This document shows, in pieces, positions 25,587 through 35,878 of a stretch of 64,000 nucleotides of DNA; positions within the stretch are counted from its first letter, which is position 1; each line of letters opens with the position of its first letter. A program made the translations under genes and the position numbers. Origin of the DNA: Ignavibacteria bacterium (lineage in GTDB: Bacteria > Bacteroidota > Ignavibacteria > Kapaibacteriales > Kapaibacteriaceae); assembly GCA_016873895.1 (NCBI GenBank), contig VGVV01000004.1, forward strand, positions 1 through 64,000, written 5' to 3'. The notes beneath the pieces were generated by a model. The model searched no databases and was not told the origin of the DNA. It was given only the letters and a program-made list of their open reading frames with translations.

Positions 25587-26105
25587 TTACATTTTCTTTT
25601 CGGTGACAAAGTTGAAGGTTGTTGCCTTCTTCTTTCTCATCTCATCTATCGCAGTTTCAATCCATTCGTAACGCAGACGCTTATCGGCGTCTATAGCAAA
25701 CGAAGCACGTGGATTGACAAGTCGTGCCTGTTCGATGATCTGAGCAAGCTGCACGGTATCCATCACCTTGTATGACACGCTTTTTTCATCAACACCAGGG
25801 AACTTGAGTGTTGTCATGGCACGACGCAGATTAATGATATCCTGCTCGTTAATCATGGACACATAGTAGGCGGTGTCTTTGAGTACAGAATCAACGCCAA
25901 CCTTGATGATCACAAGATCTCTTTCGGCAAGCTTTGCCGTATCGACCGTTGTGCGCGGACGCTTGATTTCGACCTTCTGTTGGTTTTCCGAATCACTCTT
26001 GAATTTGGCCGTGAACATGAAGAACGTCAGCAGGAGGAATGTAATATCCACCAGCGGTGTCATGTCCAACACAAAACCAAGGCGCTTCTTCTTGATTTTC
26101 AACAT
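25587..26105 (-). CDS. ExbD/TolR-family biopolymer transport protein (first copy)
   Basis: A 172-aa protein with the same core as the next gene: LDMTPLVDITFLLLTFFMFT (Asp near residue 18) right after a short basic start (KIKKKRLGF). The periplasmic part ends with RYEWIETAIDEMRKKKA. It follows the exbB gene by 29 bases. The two ExbDs share the helix but differ elsewhere, so they are old paralogues. Confidence 0.93.
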   Translation of the reverse strand: MLKIKKKRLGFVLDMTPLVDITFLLLTFFMFTAKFKSDSENQQKVEIKRPRTTVDTAKLAERDLVIIKVGVDSVLKDTAYYVSMINEQDIINLRRAMTTLKFPGVDEKSVSYKVMDTVQLAQIIEQARLVNPRASFAIDADKRLRYEWIETAIDEMRKKKATTFNFVTEKKM

Positions 26106-26134
26106 GTGATCTTTCTTACCGGTGTGAAGCTTGG

Positions 26135-26914
26135 TTAGGTCTTAGAGCCAGTCTTGACTGCGAGCGTCTGCATGATATCAAGGAGAGTCTCATCCATACG
26201 GTACGTAAAGTCATCAACCTTTGATGTAAAGAAGTTATAAGCAACGATCGAGAGGATAGCGGCAATAAGACCACCAGCCGTATTGTACAGAGCTTCCGAA
26301 ATACCGATAGAAAGCGCCTGAGCTGAGACCGTTCCAGAGGCACCAAGTGCCTGGAACGAGCGGATCATACCAATGGTCGTACCAAGAAGTCCGATCATCG
26401 TAGAAACAGAAGCTACAGTTGAAAGAATCGGCAGATTCTTCTCAAGAAGCGGTGTTTCAAGATTCATGTTCTCGTCGATAACGCGCTGTGTTTCAGCAAT
26501 CTTCTGATCGCCGTTCATCGATGGGTCGTTTTCGATTGCAGCAAAACGTGTCACTGCGGCATGGAGCACGTTGGCAAGTGAGCCACGCTGTTCATCACAT
26601 GCTGCAAGTGCAGCGCTGTAGTTGCCACTCTTCACGTTCTCAACTACCGTGCGACCAAACTCCTTCATATCACCACTTCCACCAGCTCTACCAATCGTGA
26701 GCAAGCGCTCGATTGTGTAGGTGATTGCCACGAGGATACAGGCAAGAAGTAGACCTACGAGGAAGCCCCCTGTATAGATGGTACCAAGTGAGTTCTTCGG
26801 ATCCATCTTTTCAACGTCGTTGAAGTTCCCGGCATCGCCCAGAACCAAATAGTACAGGATATAAGCTGCAATCAAACATCCACCGATGAAGATCACGTTC
26901 GTCAAGTTCTTCAT
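26135..26914 (-). CDS. ExbB/TolQ/MotA-family proton channel protein
   Basis: A 259-aa inner-membrane protein forming the ion channel for TonB. Membrane helices are at about residues 6-24 (IFIGGCLIAAYILYYL), 50-68 (GGFLVGLLLACILVAITYTI), 163-184 (VASVSTMIGLLGTTIGMI) and 205-228 (GLIAAILSIVAYNFF). The latter two are the family signature. It is first in exbB-exbD-exbD-tonB. Upstream, TACATTTC is one base from TAnnTTTG. Confidence 0.93.
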   Translation of the reverse strand: MKNLTNVIFIGGCLIAAYILYYLVLGDAGNFNDVEKMDPKNSLGTIYTGGFLVGLLLACILVAITYTIERLLTIGRAGGSGDMKEFGRTVVENVKSGNYSAALAACDEQRGSLANVLHAAVTRFAAIENDPSMNGDQKIAETQRVIDENMNLETPLLEKNLPILSTVASVSTMIGLLGTTIGMIRSFQALGASGTVSAQALSIGISEALYNTAGGLIAAILSIVAYNFFTSKVDDFTYRMDETLLDIMQTLAVKTGSKT

Positions 26915-27018
26915 ACATCAACCCTTGCTGAGATAGAAATGTAATTAGTTCCGTTTTTGGTAATCTACGAAAAATGACGCATCTGGTAGGGCCTTGAGTG
27001 CATCGTATAATGATATGT

Positions 27019-27906
27019 TTACCTAGCAACCTCAACAATCACAAGGCGTGGTATGCCCGCCAAATCGGCGATCGTTGTCGTTAAGTGCCCCTTCTGCTGA
27101 AAGATGTTTTCCACATCCATCATTTGTCCGTGGCCTATCTCGAGAAAAACGAACCCACCAGGGGCTACAATATTCCTACAGAACTCTGCCATGCGCCGAT
27201 AGAATGTAAGGCCATCACCATGGTCGGTAAGTGCTTGCAAAGGCTCGTACTCGCTCAACTCGGGATCGAGCTCATGCATCAGCTGCTCTGCCACATAAGG
27301 TGGATTCATCGTTACAATCTCCCATGGCCCCCCAGTCGGTAGCTGCATCAGGAAATCACATTCGGCAAATGCACACCGCTCTGCAACTGCCAAGCCAGAG
27401 GCATTGAGCCTTGCAACATCAAGTGCCTCTGGAGATACATCAATAGCGGTCCATCGCGAATTCGATGTATGGAGTATAGCCGAAATCGGAATGCAGCCAG
27501 ACCCCGTTCCAACATCCAGACACGAGTATGCATGCTCGGGATTAGACGCACACAATCGCGAGACACGCTCAACGATCAACTCTGTTTCTGGCCTAGGTAT
27601 AAGAACTGCGGGAGTAACGGTATAGGCATGACCATAGAAATCAGCTCTACCGAGAATGTATTGCAACGGTTCACGCGCCACACGACGCTGAACCATCGCT
27701 TTCAATTCAGCAAGCTCGTGTTTGGACAGGGGGCGATCATGGTCTGTGTACAACTCGATACGTTTTGTGCCAAGCACTGCACATACCATGAGTTCAATGT
27801 TCCGTCGGGCCTCGTCGATACCCTTGTTGGTAAAGAACTCTTTCCCCCACGTGATGATGTCACGAACGGTCCATACCTGAGGAATCTCAGGACGCATCGG
27901 CGACAT
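27019..27906 (-). CDS. prmC: peptide chain release factor N5-glutamine methyltransferase PrmC
   Basis: Methylates the GGQ glutamine of release factors, 295 aa. [26 protein letters not shown] (SAM site) and the NPPY catalytic motif ([11 protein letters not shown]) are all present. The helical N-terminal substrate domain covers residues 10-90. Its start overlaps carB's 3' end by 20 bases. No terminator is visible between its stop and exbB (26915-27018). Confidence 0.95.
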   Translation of the reverse strand: MSPMRPEIPQVWTVRDIITWGKEFFTNKGIDEARRNIELMVCAVLGTKRIELYTDHDRPLSKHELAELKAMVQRRVAREPLQYILGRADFYGHAYTVTPAVLIPRPETELIVERVSRLCASNPEHAYSCLDVGTGSGCIPISAILHTSNSRWTAIDVSPEALDVARLNASGLAVAERCAFAECDFLMQLPTGGPWEIVTMNPPYVAEQLMHELDPELSEYEPLQALTDHGDGLTFYRRMAEFCRNIVAPGGFVFLEIGHGQMMDVENIFQQKGHLTTTIADLAGIPRLVIVEVAR

Positions 27907-30900
27907 AATAATCCTGCAGCGACATCGACGTAAACTTATCCTCGCGCAGAGATTTTACACCATGGAGTGATGCTTCTGCCGCTGCCAATGTGGTAAAGAA
28001 CGGAACCTTATACTTCATCGCTGTGCGCCCCATCACAGCCTCATCGTATCGTGCATTCTCACCAAGCGGCGTATTGATAACAATCGATACGTCTCCGTTA
28101 GCGATTTGATCGATAATACTCGGACGGCCCTCGTAATGCTTAAGCACCTTCGTTGCCTGCACACCATGCTCTTGCAAGAACGTTGCAGTACCAGCTGTGG
28201 CCATGATCTTGTATCCGAGGTCTGCATAGCCCCTTACCATATCAACCGCACGCTGGGTTTTATCATGGCTATTGAGCGAAACAAATACGCCACCTTCATT
28301 CAAGAGGGTCTGACCAGCAGATATGTGTGCCTTGACAAGGGCAATACCAAACGACGCATCCATGCCCATAACCTCCCCCGTCGATCTCATTTCTGGTCCC
28401 AAAAACACAGATGCATGCGGGAACTTGGCAAATGGGAATACAGACTCTTTTATGGCCGTGCGAGTCATCGCAGGATCGAACTCCTTTACGCCCAGACTAG
28501 CCAACTCATGACCAACCATCACTCGTGTCGCTAATTGAGCGAGCTTTACTCCTGTTGCCTTCGAAACGAACGGCACCGTGCGCGAGGCACGTGGATTGAC
28601 TTCGAGCAGATACACGTTGCCATTCTGAACAGCGAACTGCATGTTGAGCAATCCGATAACGTTTAGCTCCGTGGCAATCTTTACAGCATAGCTGCGCATA
28701 GTATCGAGCACGTCTTGCCCAACATTATACGGTGGAAGAACACACGAGGAGTCGCCCGAATGAATTCCTGCCTCTTCGATGTGCTGCATCATACCACCAA
28801 TGACAGTGGTTGTACCATCGCTGATTGCATCGACGTCAAACTCTGTTGCATTTTCCAGGAAATGGTCAATCAACACTGGACGCGTCGGATCTTCTGCAAT
28901 GGCCTTGCGCATATATGCTCGAAGAGAATCGTCGCGATAGCAGATCTGCATGGCACGTCCACCAAGCACGTATGACGGACGCACAAGTACGGGATATCCA
29001 ACACGCTCTGCAATCTCTACGGCATGCTCTTCATCGGTGCTTGTACCCCAAGGCGGACAAGGAATACCAAGTCGTGTTAGCAGATCGCCAAAACGCTGGC
29101 GATCTTCAGCAAGGTCAATTCCTTCCGGCGATGTACCAATCAGGGGTACACCCGCCTTTGCCAGCCGTTGCGCCAGCTTCAATGGCGTTTGCCCACCAAA
29201 CGTAACAACAACGCCGTCCGGACGTTCAATGTCTATGACGTTCATTACATCTTCAAATGTAAGGGGCTCAAAGTACAGCCTGCCCGTTGTGTCGTAATCT
29301 GTTGATACCGTCTCGGGATTGCAATTGATCATGATTGCCTCGTATCCCGTCTCACGCAGAGCAAACACACCCTGCACACAACAGTAATCAAACTCGATAC
29401 CCTGCCCGATGCGATTGGGGCCGCTTCCAAGAATGATCACCTTCTTGTTAGAACTTGGATGTGCCTCGTTCTCGGTATCGTAACACGAGTAATGGTACGG
29501 CGTTTCAGACTCGAACTCGGCAGCACATGTATCGACTGTCTTGTACACGGGCAGAACTTCAAGCACGCGACGTCTACTTCGCACCTCGTCTTCACTAGCA
29601 CCCATGATCAATGCAAGCTGAACATCGCTAAACCCATATCGCTTGAGTTTGTGCATTCGTGCCCGGGAGATATGCGAGAGCGTCTCACGCTGTGCACGCA
29701 CGTCATGCATCAATGACAATGCCTCATCGACGATTTGCTTACACTGCACCAAGAACCATGGATCATACTTCGATATTGCATGGATTTCTTCGATGCTCAT
29801 TCCGCCGCGCAGTGCATCGCAGAGATCATCCATCGAACGCGATGTTCGTTTGCCTAATCGAATATGCAAAGGGGCTAATGCTTGGCTGTCTTCCGGCACA
29901 TCCTCGAGGTATCGCAGTTGATCAAAGCCGAATCCATGACGCTTCTGTTCCAGCGAACGAAGACACTTTTGCAGTGCCTCTTTGAATGTTCGTCCAAAGG
30001 CCATAGCCTCGCCAACAGACTTCATCTGAATACCCAGCGAGTTGTCGGCTTCGTGGAACTTTTCAAAGTCCCAGCGAGGAACTTTTACCACAACGTAGTC
30101 AATCGAAGGTTCGAAGCAGGCAGGTGTTTTCTTTGTGATATCGTTGATGATCTCGTCTAGCGTATAGCCTATCGCAAGTTTGGCTGCAATCTTCGCGATC
30201 GGGAAACCGGTTGCTTTCGATGCAAGTGCCGAGCTGCGCGAAACACGGGGATTCATTTCGATAACAACCATTCGACCGTCTGCAGGGTTCACGGCAAACT
30301 GTATGTTGGAGCCCCCTGTTTCGACACCGATTTCTCGAATAATTTTGAGTGATGCATCTCGCATGCGCTGGTATTCACGATCAGAAAGGGTCTGCGCAGG
30401 TGCTACAGTAATCGAATCCCCTGTGTGAACACCCATAGGGTCTACGTTTTCGATCGAACAGATGATAACGACGTTGTCCTTTGTATCGCGCATCACTTCG
30501 AGCTCGTATTCCTTCCAACCGATGATGCTTTCTTCGACCAAGACCCTGCTGATTGGACTAGCGACAAGTCCGTTGCGCAGCATCTCTCTGTACTCTTCCA
30601 TGTTGTAGGCTATGCCACCGCCTGTGCCCCCCATCGTGAACGACGGACGTATGATAGCCGGAAAGCCAACATCGTCGATCATTGCCATACCCTCTTCAAA
30701 GGCATGCACAAAACCACCGCGAGGCATTTCCATGCCTATCTTCTTCATAGCATTGAGGAAAAGTTCTCGGTCTTCGGCTTTGTGAATAGACTCTATCTGC
30801 GACCCAATAAGCTCGATACCATACTTTTCAAGAATTCCCGCTTCATGCAAGGCAACAGCGGCATTCAGGGCCACTTGTCCGCCCATTGTTGGCAGAATGG

Positions 30901-31153
30901 CGTCTGGCTCTTCTTTCTTTATAACCTCTTCGATGTAGTAGGGTGTGATTGGCTCTACATATGTGGCATCGGCGATGTTCGGATCTGTCATGATCGTTGC
31001 CGGATTCGAGTTGATGAGAACAACTCTGAATCCTTCTTCATGCAGCACCTTACACGCTTGTGTACCGGAGTAGTCAAACTCACAGGCCTGTCCGATAATG
31101 ATTGGACCTGAACCTATGACAAGAATGGTTTTTATGTCTTGACGCTTGGGCAT
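27887..31153 (-). CDS. carB: carbamoyl-phosphate synthase large subunit
   Basis: A 1088-aa enzyme making carbamoyl phosphate from bicarbonate, ammonia and ATP for pyrimidine and arginine synthesis. Two ATP-grasp halves are clear: [18 protein letters not shown] at the N terminus and [20 protein letters not shown] near residue 590, each followed by GGQ-type motifs and EVNPRxSR ([30 protein letters not shown]). The C-terminal ~130 residues are the allosteric MGS-like domain. It follows pyrB by 11 bases. carA is not in the window. Confidence 0.97.
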   Translation of the reverse strand: MPKRQDIKTILVIGSGPIIIGQACEFDYSGTQACKVLHEEGFRVVLINSNPATIMTDPNIADATYVEPITPYYIEEVIKKEEPDAILPTMGGQVALNAAVALHEAGILEKYGIELIGSQIESIHKAEDRELFLNAMKKIGMEMPRGGFVHAFEEGMAMIDDVGFPAIIRPSFTMGGTGGGIAYNMEEYREMLRNGLVASPISRVLVEESIIGWKEYELEVMRDTKDNVVIICSIENVDPMGVHTGDSITVAPAQTLSDREYQRMRDASLKIIREIGVETGGSNIQFAVNPADGRMVVIEMNPRVSRSSALASKATGFPIAKIAAKLAIGYTLDEIINDITKKTPACFEPSIDYVVVKVPRWDFEKFHEADNSLGIQMKSVGEAMAFGRTFKEALQKCLRSLEQKRHGFGFDQLRYLEDVPEDSQALAPLHIRLGKRTSRSMDDLCDALRGGMSIEEIHAISKYDPWFLVQCKQIVDEALSLMHDVRAQRETLSHISRARMHKLKRYGFSDVQLALIMGASEDEVRSRRRVLEVLPVYKTVDTCAAEFESETPYHYSCYDTENEAHPSSNKKVIILGSGPNRIGQGIEFDYCCVQGVFALRETGYEAIMINCNPETVSTDYDTTGRLYFEPLTFEDVMNVIDIERPDGVVVTFGGQTPLKLAQRLAKAGVPLIGTSPEGIDLAEDRQRFGDLLTRLGIPCPPWGTSTDEEHAVEIAERVGYPVLVRPSYVLGGRAMQICYRDDSLRAYMRKAIAEDPTRPVLIDHFLENATEFDVDAISDGTTTVIGGMMQHIEEAGIHSGDSSCVLPPYNVGQDVLDTMRSYAVKIATELNVIGLLNMQFAVQNGNVYLLEVNPRASRTVPFVSKATGVKLAQLATRVMVGHELASLGVKEFDPAMTRTAIKESVFPFAKFPHASVFLGPEMRSTGEVMGMDASFGIALVKAHISAGQTLLNEGGVFVSLNSHDKTQRAVDMVRGYADLGYKIMATAGTATFLQEHGVQATKVLKHYEGRPSIIDQIANGDVSIVINTPLGENARYDEAVMGRTAMKYKVPFFTTLAAAEASLHGVKSLREDKFTSMSLQDYYVADAS

Positions 31154-31164
31154 TGTTTGTGCAG

Positions 31165-32079
31165 TTAATCGTTATCCGAAAAAATCTTCTCGAGAATAGC
31201 CATGCGAACGGCTACGCCATGTGTTACCTGACGATGGATGAGGCATTGCTTTGCCAACAACACCTCCTCATCGAGCTCTACTCCTACATTTACTGGACCT
31301 GGATGCATGATCATCACATGCGGCTGATCTAGCGCAAGCTCACGTGTGATTGCATACTTCTTTCTGTATTCATCCAGACTAGGCACGATATCAGCAGAGA
31401 TCCGCTCTCGCTGAATGCGAAGCAGATAGACAACATCTGCCCATTGCATTGCATCGCGTACGTTATCGAATCTTCGCAGCTGGGCAAACTGTGCATCATG
31501 CGGGCACAACTGGTCGGGCGCACAGTAGGCAATGTTTGCACCCATCCTTGAGAGTACATCTGCATTAGATCGAGCTACACGGGAATGCAGCAAGTCACCC
31601 GTAATCACAACATTGATGCCGCGTATGCGCCCAAACTGCTCTCGAATTGTAGATGCATCAAGCAACGCTTGCGTGGGATGAGCTGTTGAACCTTCTCCAG
31701 CATTAATAACAGACATCTTCGTGTAGGATGCCACCTGCTCATGCACGCCATTGTCTGCATGACGAATAATGATACCATCGAAACCCATAGCCTCTATGGT
31801 ATGAATCGTCTCTTGAAGCGTTTCACCTTTTTCAACGCTGCTGCCTGCCTGCGAAAAAACAACAGATGATGCACCCAGGCGATCGATCGCTGTCTCGAAG
31901 GATAATCGTGTGCGCGTTGATGGCTCGAAAAATGCTAAAACGAATCGCTTATCAACTAAGGCGCGTTGTGCCGTAGGCTGCAGCCCCGTTGGAGTCAGAA
32001 ACGTCGATGCCATGTCGAGTATTTCAGTAATGTTCTCGACTGATAGCTGCTGGCTTGACAGTAGGTGGCGCATCGACAT
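31165..32079 (-). CDS. pyrB: aspartate carbamoyltransferase catalytic subunit
   Basis: Second step of pyrimidine synthesis, 304 aa from the ATG at 32079 (an ATG six bases later is equally possible). [16 protein letters not shown] carries the carbamoyl-phosphate site, and [12 protein letters not shown] and [12 protein letters not shown] are family motifs. The frame stays open to 32139, but that region is the hup terminator. It pairs with carB in a pyrBcarB unit. No regulatory-subunit gene (pyrI) is seen. Confidence 0.95.
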   Translation of the reverse strand: MSMRHLLSSQQLSVENITEILDMASTFLTPTGLQPTAQRALVDKRFVLAFFEPSTRTRLSFETAIDRLGASSVVFSQAGSSVEKGETLQETIHTIEAMGFDGIIIRHADNGVHEQVASYTKMSVINAGEGSTAHPTQALLDASTIREQFGRIRGINVVITGDLLHSRVARSNADVLSRMGANIAYCAPDQLCPHDAQFAQLRRFDNVRDAMQWADVVYLLRIQRERISADIVPSLDEYRKKYAITRELALDQPHVMIMHPGPVNVGVELDEEVLLAKQCLIHRQVTHGVAVRMAILEKIFSDND

Positions 32080-32085
32080 CGATTG

Positions 32086-32093
32086 CAAAAATA
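32086..32093 (-). promoter_or_regulatory. TAnnTTTG -7 element just before pyrB
   Basis: TATTTTTG on the minus strand ends six bases before the pyrB ATG at 32079, directly behind the hup terminator. The pyrB mRNA would be leaderless or nearly so. No -33 TTG at 20 bases. Confidence 0.4.
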
Positions 32094-32097
32094 GGGC

Positions 32098-32126
32098 AAA
32101 AAAAAGCCCGCCGATTGGCGGGCTTT
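32098..32126 (-). terminator. rho-independent terminator after hup
   Basis: A 10-bp perfect stem AAAGCCCGCC/GGCGGGCTTT with a four-base loop and a run of eight T's in the minus direction. It separates hup from pyrB. Confidence 0.93.
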
Positions 32127-32139
32127 CATTTTCTCGCAA

Positions 32140-32487
32140 TTACCTTTTCTTCTTAGCTGCTGCCTTCTTCGGAGCGGCCTTCTTCGCTGCTGCCTTTGGA
32201 GCTGCCTTCTTTGCACCGTTAACTACTGCCTTGAGATTAGCACCGGCTGAGAACTTTGCAACCTTGCGAGCTGCGATCTTGATTGTTGCACCCGTGGCTG
32301 GATTGCGGCCTGCACGTGCACCGCGCTTGCCAACGCTGAACGAACCAAAACCAATCAACGAAACACTGCCACCCTTGCCTAATTCAGCCTTGATGGCGCT
32401 GATAGTTGCATTCAGCGCTACGTCTGCTTTTGACTTGCTGAGTCCAGCAGCTTTAGCAATAGCTTCCACAAGCTGTGCTTTGTTCAT
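32140..32487 (-). CDS. HU-family DNA-binding protein with lysine/alanine-rich tail
   Basis: A 115-aa nucleoid protein. The first ~90 residues are a standard HU/IHF fold: MNKAQLVEAIAKAAGLSK, VSLIGFGSFSV and the DNA-binding arm GRNPATGATIKI. The last ~25 residues are a histone H1-like tail (KKAAPKAAAKKAAPKKAAA), absent from ordinary HU. The ATG at 32487 is the family start; the open frame reaches 32565. Upstream, TTG and a TATTTTG box about 21 bases apart resemble a Bacteroidota promoter with one base missing. Confidence 0.92.
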   Translation of the reverse strand: MNKAQLVEAIAKAAGLSKSKADVALNATISAIKAELGKGGSVSLIGFGSFSVGKRGARAGRNPATGATIKIAARKVAKFSAGANLKAVVNGAKKAAPKAAAKKAAPKKAAAKKKR

Positions 32488-32660
32488 AGGAACCCCCATG
32501 TAAACGTGTAGATAAAACCAATTGTGATTGCAAAATATGCCCTGTTTACGGGCTGTTTCAAGCATGACTTCTCCACATGAACCTATTTTATGGGGTTTCT
32601 AGCGGTTTTTTCGCCTGTAACGTCTATGAAATCGGGCTTTAAGGGCTTGTTACGGCATCT

Positions 32661-33188
32661 TTACACGGCCGCGAAAAGTCCGAGCACTGAAAGTGCAGCG
32701 ATGATCAATTGGAGCGAAAAGCCCGCTGCTATGGCTGCTAGAAGGTCGTCGCCCATGACAGCCCATGCTTCTGTTCTATCGTTTACCAAGTTTATTGGCC
32801 ATGGCTTCAGCACGTCAAACACGCGAAACACGAGCACCATAGCTGCCCATGTATACAGCGATTGATACACCGCTGGGAACAGCAATGCCAGGCTCATTCC
32901 AGCAGCTTCATCAATAACAACAACGCTGGGATCATGCCCCCACTTACGCTGAACATTGTTAACAGACCAGGTACCAATGATCATGCACACGAGAAATGCT
33001 ACACCATACCAGAGTTGCAACGTTGCAACAGGCCACGAACCATAAACAATAGCATATGCCGCAGGTAGCGCCACAATGGCACTGCAGTAGGAACCGGGCA
33101 TGATGGGCAGTAAGCCCACGCCACCAAACGTTGCCACATAATCTTGTATGGATGAAAGTTTGGTAGGTGCGATCTTATGAGCTGCCAC
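32661..33188 (-). CDS. phosphatidylglycerophosphatase A
   Basis: Removes phosphate from phosphatidylglycerophosphate, about 175 aa. FGGVGLLPIMPGSYCSA near the N terminus, RVFDVLKPWPINLV and MGDDLLAAIAAG near the C terminus are PgpA motifs, and hydrophobic helices lie between. The ORF could start at TTG (33212), but GTG at 33188 behind GGAGA is likelier. It overlaps the pgsA 3' end by 14 bases. The last gene of kdsA-lptC-tpiA-pgsA-pgpA. Bases 32488-32660 upstream of hup hold its promoter region and no other gene. Confidence 0.88.
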   Translation of the reverse strand: MAAHKIAPTKLSSIQDYVATFGGVGLLPIMPGSYCSAIVALPAAYAIVYGSWPVATLQLWYGVAFLVCMIIGTWSVNNVQRKWGHDPSVVVIDEAAGMSLALLFPAVYQSLYTWAAMVLVFRVFDVLKPWPINLVNDRTEAWAVMGDDLLAAIAAGFSLQLIIAALSVLGLFAAV

Positions 33189-33765
33189 GACTGAAGAGTC
33201 TCCGGTTAACAATGATGTACTGAATCAAACTATAGACCGAAAGTAGCGTCACGATATAGAGTCCGGCCGTTACCCCACCGTAGGACATGAAGAACATGGC
33301 ATAGGCCCCAAGGTCTGTATTCGGAACCGAACTGCTCAAGACTACACAGAGGATAGCGACGATGATGACAACCATTTGCAGAAATGTCTTCACCTTGGCG
33401 ATGTAGCTTGTTTGCATGGTCATTCCCTTATCATCTGCGATTGATCGCATGGCCGTTGTACCGAAATCACGTACAACAATGATAGCAAGCATCCACATGT
33501 GCATGAGGTTCAGCATGTAGAATGCAACAAATGCCGATGTTGTTAGAACCTTGTCAGCAAGAGGATCGAGAAAAACACCGTGGTCTGTTACTTCGCCGTA
33601 TTTCCGTGCTAAAAACCCATCGAGCCAATCCGATAATGCTGCAAGAACGAAGATTATAAGCGCTGTGGTGTTTCCTGCCGGCGTGCCTGAGAGCATAAAG
33701 ATCAGAAAGATCGGCGCCATGAAGAACCGACTCAATGTAACGATATTGGCATAGGTGAACTTCAT
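33175..33765 (-). CDS. pgsA: CDP-diacylglycerol-glycerol-3-phosphate 3-phosphatidyltransferase
   Basis: Makes phosphatidylglycerophosphate in the inner membrane, 196 aa. The CDP-alcohol phosphotransferase motif DGx2ARx8Gx3Dx3D is complete in LDGFLARKYGEVTDHGVF followed by LDPLADK. It has about five membrane helices. Its start overlaps tpiA's stop by four bases. Its product is the substrate for the PgpA-like enzyme encoded next. Confidence 0.95.
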   Translation of the reverse strand: MKFTYANIVTLSRFFMAPIFLIFMLSGTPAGNTTALIIFVLAALSDWLDGFLARKYGEVTDHGVFLDPLADKVLTTSAFVAFYMLNLMHMWMLAIIVVRDFGTTAMRSIADDKGMTMQTSYIAKVKTFLQMVVIIVAILCVVLSSSVPNTDLGAYAMFFMSYGGVTAGLYIVTLLSVYSLIQYIIVNRRLFSRGSS

Positions 33766-34517
33766 GCAGGCTGGCGCCGTGCATGATCAACAATCTTCGC
33801 AAACTCTTCTGCTTTCAGAGATGCGCCCCCTACAAGAGCACCATCGATATCTGGACATGCAAAAAGCTCGCTTGCATTATCAGCAGTTACGCTTCCGCCA
33901 TAGAGTAGTGGCACGTGCGACGTAAATCCTCTACCGACTAGTACTTCGCGTATTCGCGCATGGACCTCTTGCGCCTGCTGCGACGTTGCAGCAAGTCCAG
34001 TGCCTATTGCCCAGACCGGTTCGTAGGCAATCACCGAGCTGGCCACAACATCGATGCCCGCAGCATCGATCAGCCCACGCAACTGGCGCTCAATCACATC
34101 GAACGTTGCTCCATCTTGACGTTCCGAGAGTGTTTCGCCAAGGCAGATCACTGGAACAAGGCCAGCCTCTCGCGCAAGTTTGGCTTTATGTCCAACGTCT
34201 GCATCGGATTCGTTGTAGTCGCGTCGTCGTTCGCTGTGCCCCAAGATCACATACCTGCACCCAAGGTCGCTGAGCATTTCAGCACTGATCTCTCCTGTGA
34301 ATGCTCCTTTGCTTGCATGATGGCAGTTTTGTCCACCCAGCATGATACCCTGTGCGGTGAGATCATGCATGCATGCCAAAAGCGTATATGGCGGACATAC
34401 CACAACGCTGACGCGATCATCAGACACCGCACCGCGGTCTACAAGCCCCTTAACAAGGTCTTGAGCAGACACCTGAAGAAGATTCATCTTCCAATTGCCA
34501 ATGACAAAGCAACTCAT
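33762..34517 (-). CDS. tpiA: triosephosphate isomerase
   Basis: Interconverts dihydroxyacetone phosphate and glyceraldehyde-3-phosphate, 251 aa. GNWKMNLLQ (Lys), VILGHSERRRDY (His) and AYEPVWAIGTG (catalytic Glu) are all present, as is the phosphate loop LYGGSVTADNA. It overlaps lptC (upstream) and pgsA (downstream) by four bases each. Confidence 0.97.
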   Translation of the reverse strand: MSCFVIGNWKMNLLQVSAQDLVKGLVDRGAVSDDRVSVVVCPPYTLLACMHDLTAQGIMLGGQNCHHASKGAFTGEISAEMLSDLGCRYVILGHSERRRDYNESDADVGHKAKLAREAGLVPVICLGETLSERQDGATFDVIERQLRGLIDAAGIDVVASSVIAYEPVWAIGTGLAATSQQAQEVHARIREVLVGRGFTSHVPLLYGGSVTADNASELFACPDIDGALVGGASLKAEEFAKIVDHARRQPA

Positions 34518-35056
34518 GTTTTATGCCGAACCCCACGAACTTGAAACAACCGAAACGAGGACAGATCTTGGTTAGACTCCATCCCTTGTCCATCTATCGT
34601 TTCACTATCAGTTTCGATATGCACAGCCGCATCGGTTCTGATGCGCGCCGTTGCCTGAACCCACGTTAATGCAGTGGTTGTTAGGGTTACCCTGCGAACC
34701 TTGGATTCCACCTTGACGCGACCAAATGCAGTCATATTCCTCGTTCTATCGTCGATCACAACCGAGTCCGCTGTTAAACGAGCCTGCACAAGATTGCCAG
34801 CACCATTGTAGAAATCAACAACTACATTTCCCCGTGCGATAGTTGTCTGCGACTGCTCATTGATGATGCCTTGCCGCGCATACAATACAGCCTTCGTACG
34901 GTTGGTATCGGTAAAGCGAATCTTCACGTTATACGCGATATGTGCAGGCGACACAAGAAAGGGATCGTCTGCACTGCGCTGTATCGCAGTTTTCTGCGTG
35001 CACCCAAGAGCAATCACTGCCAAGGATACCAAAACAAGGTATGGGGCCAGTCTCAT
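34514..35056 (-). CDS. LptC-like LPS export lipoprotein
   Basis: A 180-aa protein with lipobox ALGC (VSLAVIALGCTQ) near residue 19. The rest is a beta-jellyroll of the LptC/OstA type: YNVKIRFTDTNRTKAVLYA, GNVVVDFYNGAGN, LTADSVVIDDRTRNMTAFG. LptC-type proteins bridge LPS from LptB2FG to LptA. It overlaps kdsA by four bases, an LPS-synthesis neighbour that supports the call. Confidence 0.85.
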   Translation of the reverse strand: MRLAPYLVLVSLAVIALGCTQKTAIQRSADDPFLVSPAHIAYNVKIRFTDTNRTKAVLYARQGIINEQSQTTIARGNVVVDFYNGAGNLVQARLTADSVVIDDRTRNMTAFGRVKVESKVRRVTLTTTALTWVQATARIRTDAAVHIETDSETIDGQGMESNQDLSSFRLFQVRGVRHKT

Positions 35057-35832
35057 CCGTGCCAGTATGAGAGAACTTGGCTGAGAAATGATTGCACTTC
35101 TGCTAGCGGCAACTGCGTTGCTGCATCGCTCTTGGCATTGGCTGGATCTGGGTGTGTCTCAAAGAACAACCCATCGATGCCCACGGCTGCAGCAGCTCGG
35201 GCAAGAGCAGGTATAAACTCTCTGCGCCCACCAGACTGTGATCCAATTGAAGGCTGCTGCACGCTGTGCGTTGCATCAAAGATTACCGGCAGCCCTGTCT
35301 GTTTCATGATCACCAACGAACGATAGTCAACCACGAGGTCGTGATAACCGAACGACGTACCACGCTCTGTGAGCCACACGTTTGTTGCGCCTGCTTGCGT
35401 AGCCTTCTCTGCTGCCTTGGCCATATCGTCGGGCGCCATGAATTGCGCCTTCTTAATATTGACAATACGTCCAGTGGCCGCTGCTGCCTCGAGAAGAGAT
35501 GTCTGCCTGCTCAAGAATGCTGGTATCTGCAGCACATCCACGTATTGAGCAGCGAAGGCCGCCTCGTGATCAGCATGGATGTCGGTTAACGTTGGTACCC
35601 CAATCAATTTCCCAGCTTGATGCAACAACTCCAGTGCAGCCTGATCTCCAATTCCCTGAAAAGATCCTGCGCTTGTGCGATTGGCCTTTCGATACGATCC
35701 CTTGAGAACAAGGTCTACCGGCATGTCTCGAACAACCGTGGCAAGTGTTTCGGCCACCTGCATGATAACATCACGGGATTCAACCAGGCAGGGCCCGGCT
35801 ATAACGATAGGTCTTTTGGAGTCGGAGTGCAT
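35053..35832 (-). CDS. kdsA: 3-deoxy-8-phosphooctulonate (KDO-8-P) synthase
   Basis: Condenses PEP with arabinose-5-phosphate for the LPS inner core, 259 aa. VIAGPCLVESRDVI starts the fold. LKGSYRKANRTSAGSFQG, DVLQIPAFLSRQT, NIKKAQFMAPDD and FDATHSVQQPS are the family motifs. First gene of the unit ending with pgpA. Divergent from ftsK across about 40 bases that carry both promoters; TATTTTG is seen close to the kdsA side. Confidence 0.95.
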   Translation of the reverse strand: MHSDSKRPIVIAGPCLVESRDVIMQVAETLATVVRDMPVDLVLKGSYRKANRTSAGSFQGIGDQAALELLHQAGKLIGVPTLTDIHADHEAAFAAQYVDVLQIPAFLSRQTSLLEAAAATGRIVNIKKAQFMAPDDMAKAAEKATQAGATNVWLTERGTSFGYHDLVVDYRSLVIMKQTGLPVIFDATHSVQQPSIGSQSGGRREFIPALARAAAAVGIDGLFFETHPDPANAKSDAATQLPLAEVQSFLSQVLSYWHG

Positions 35833-35878
35833 ATATGCGACAAAATAAGATTAAATTGACCTTGCAGCATGAGTGAGT

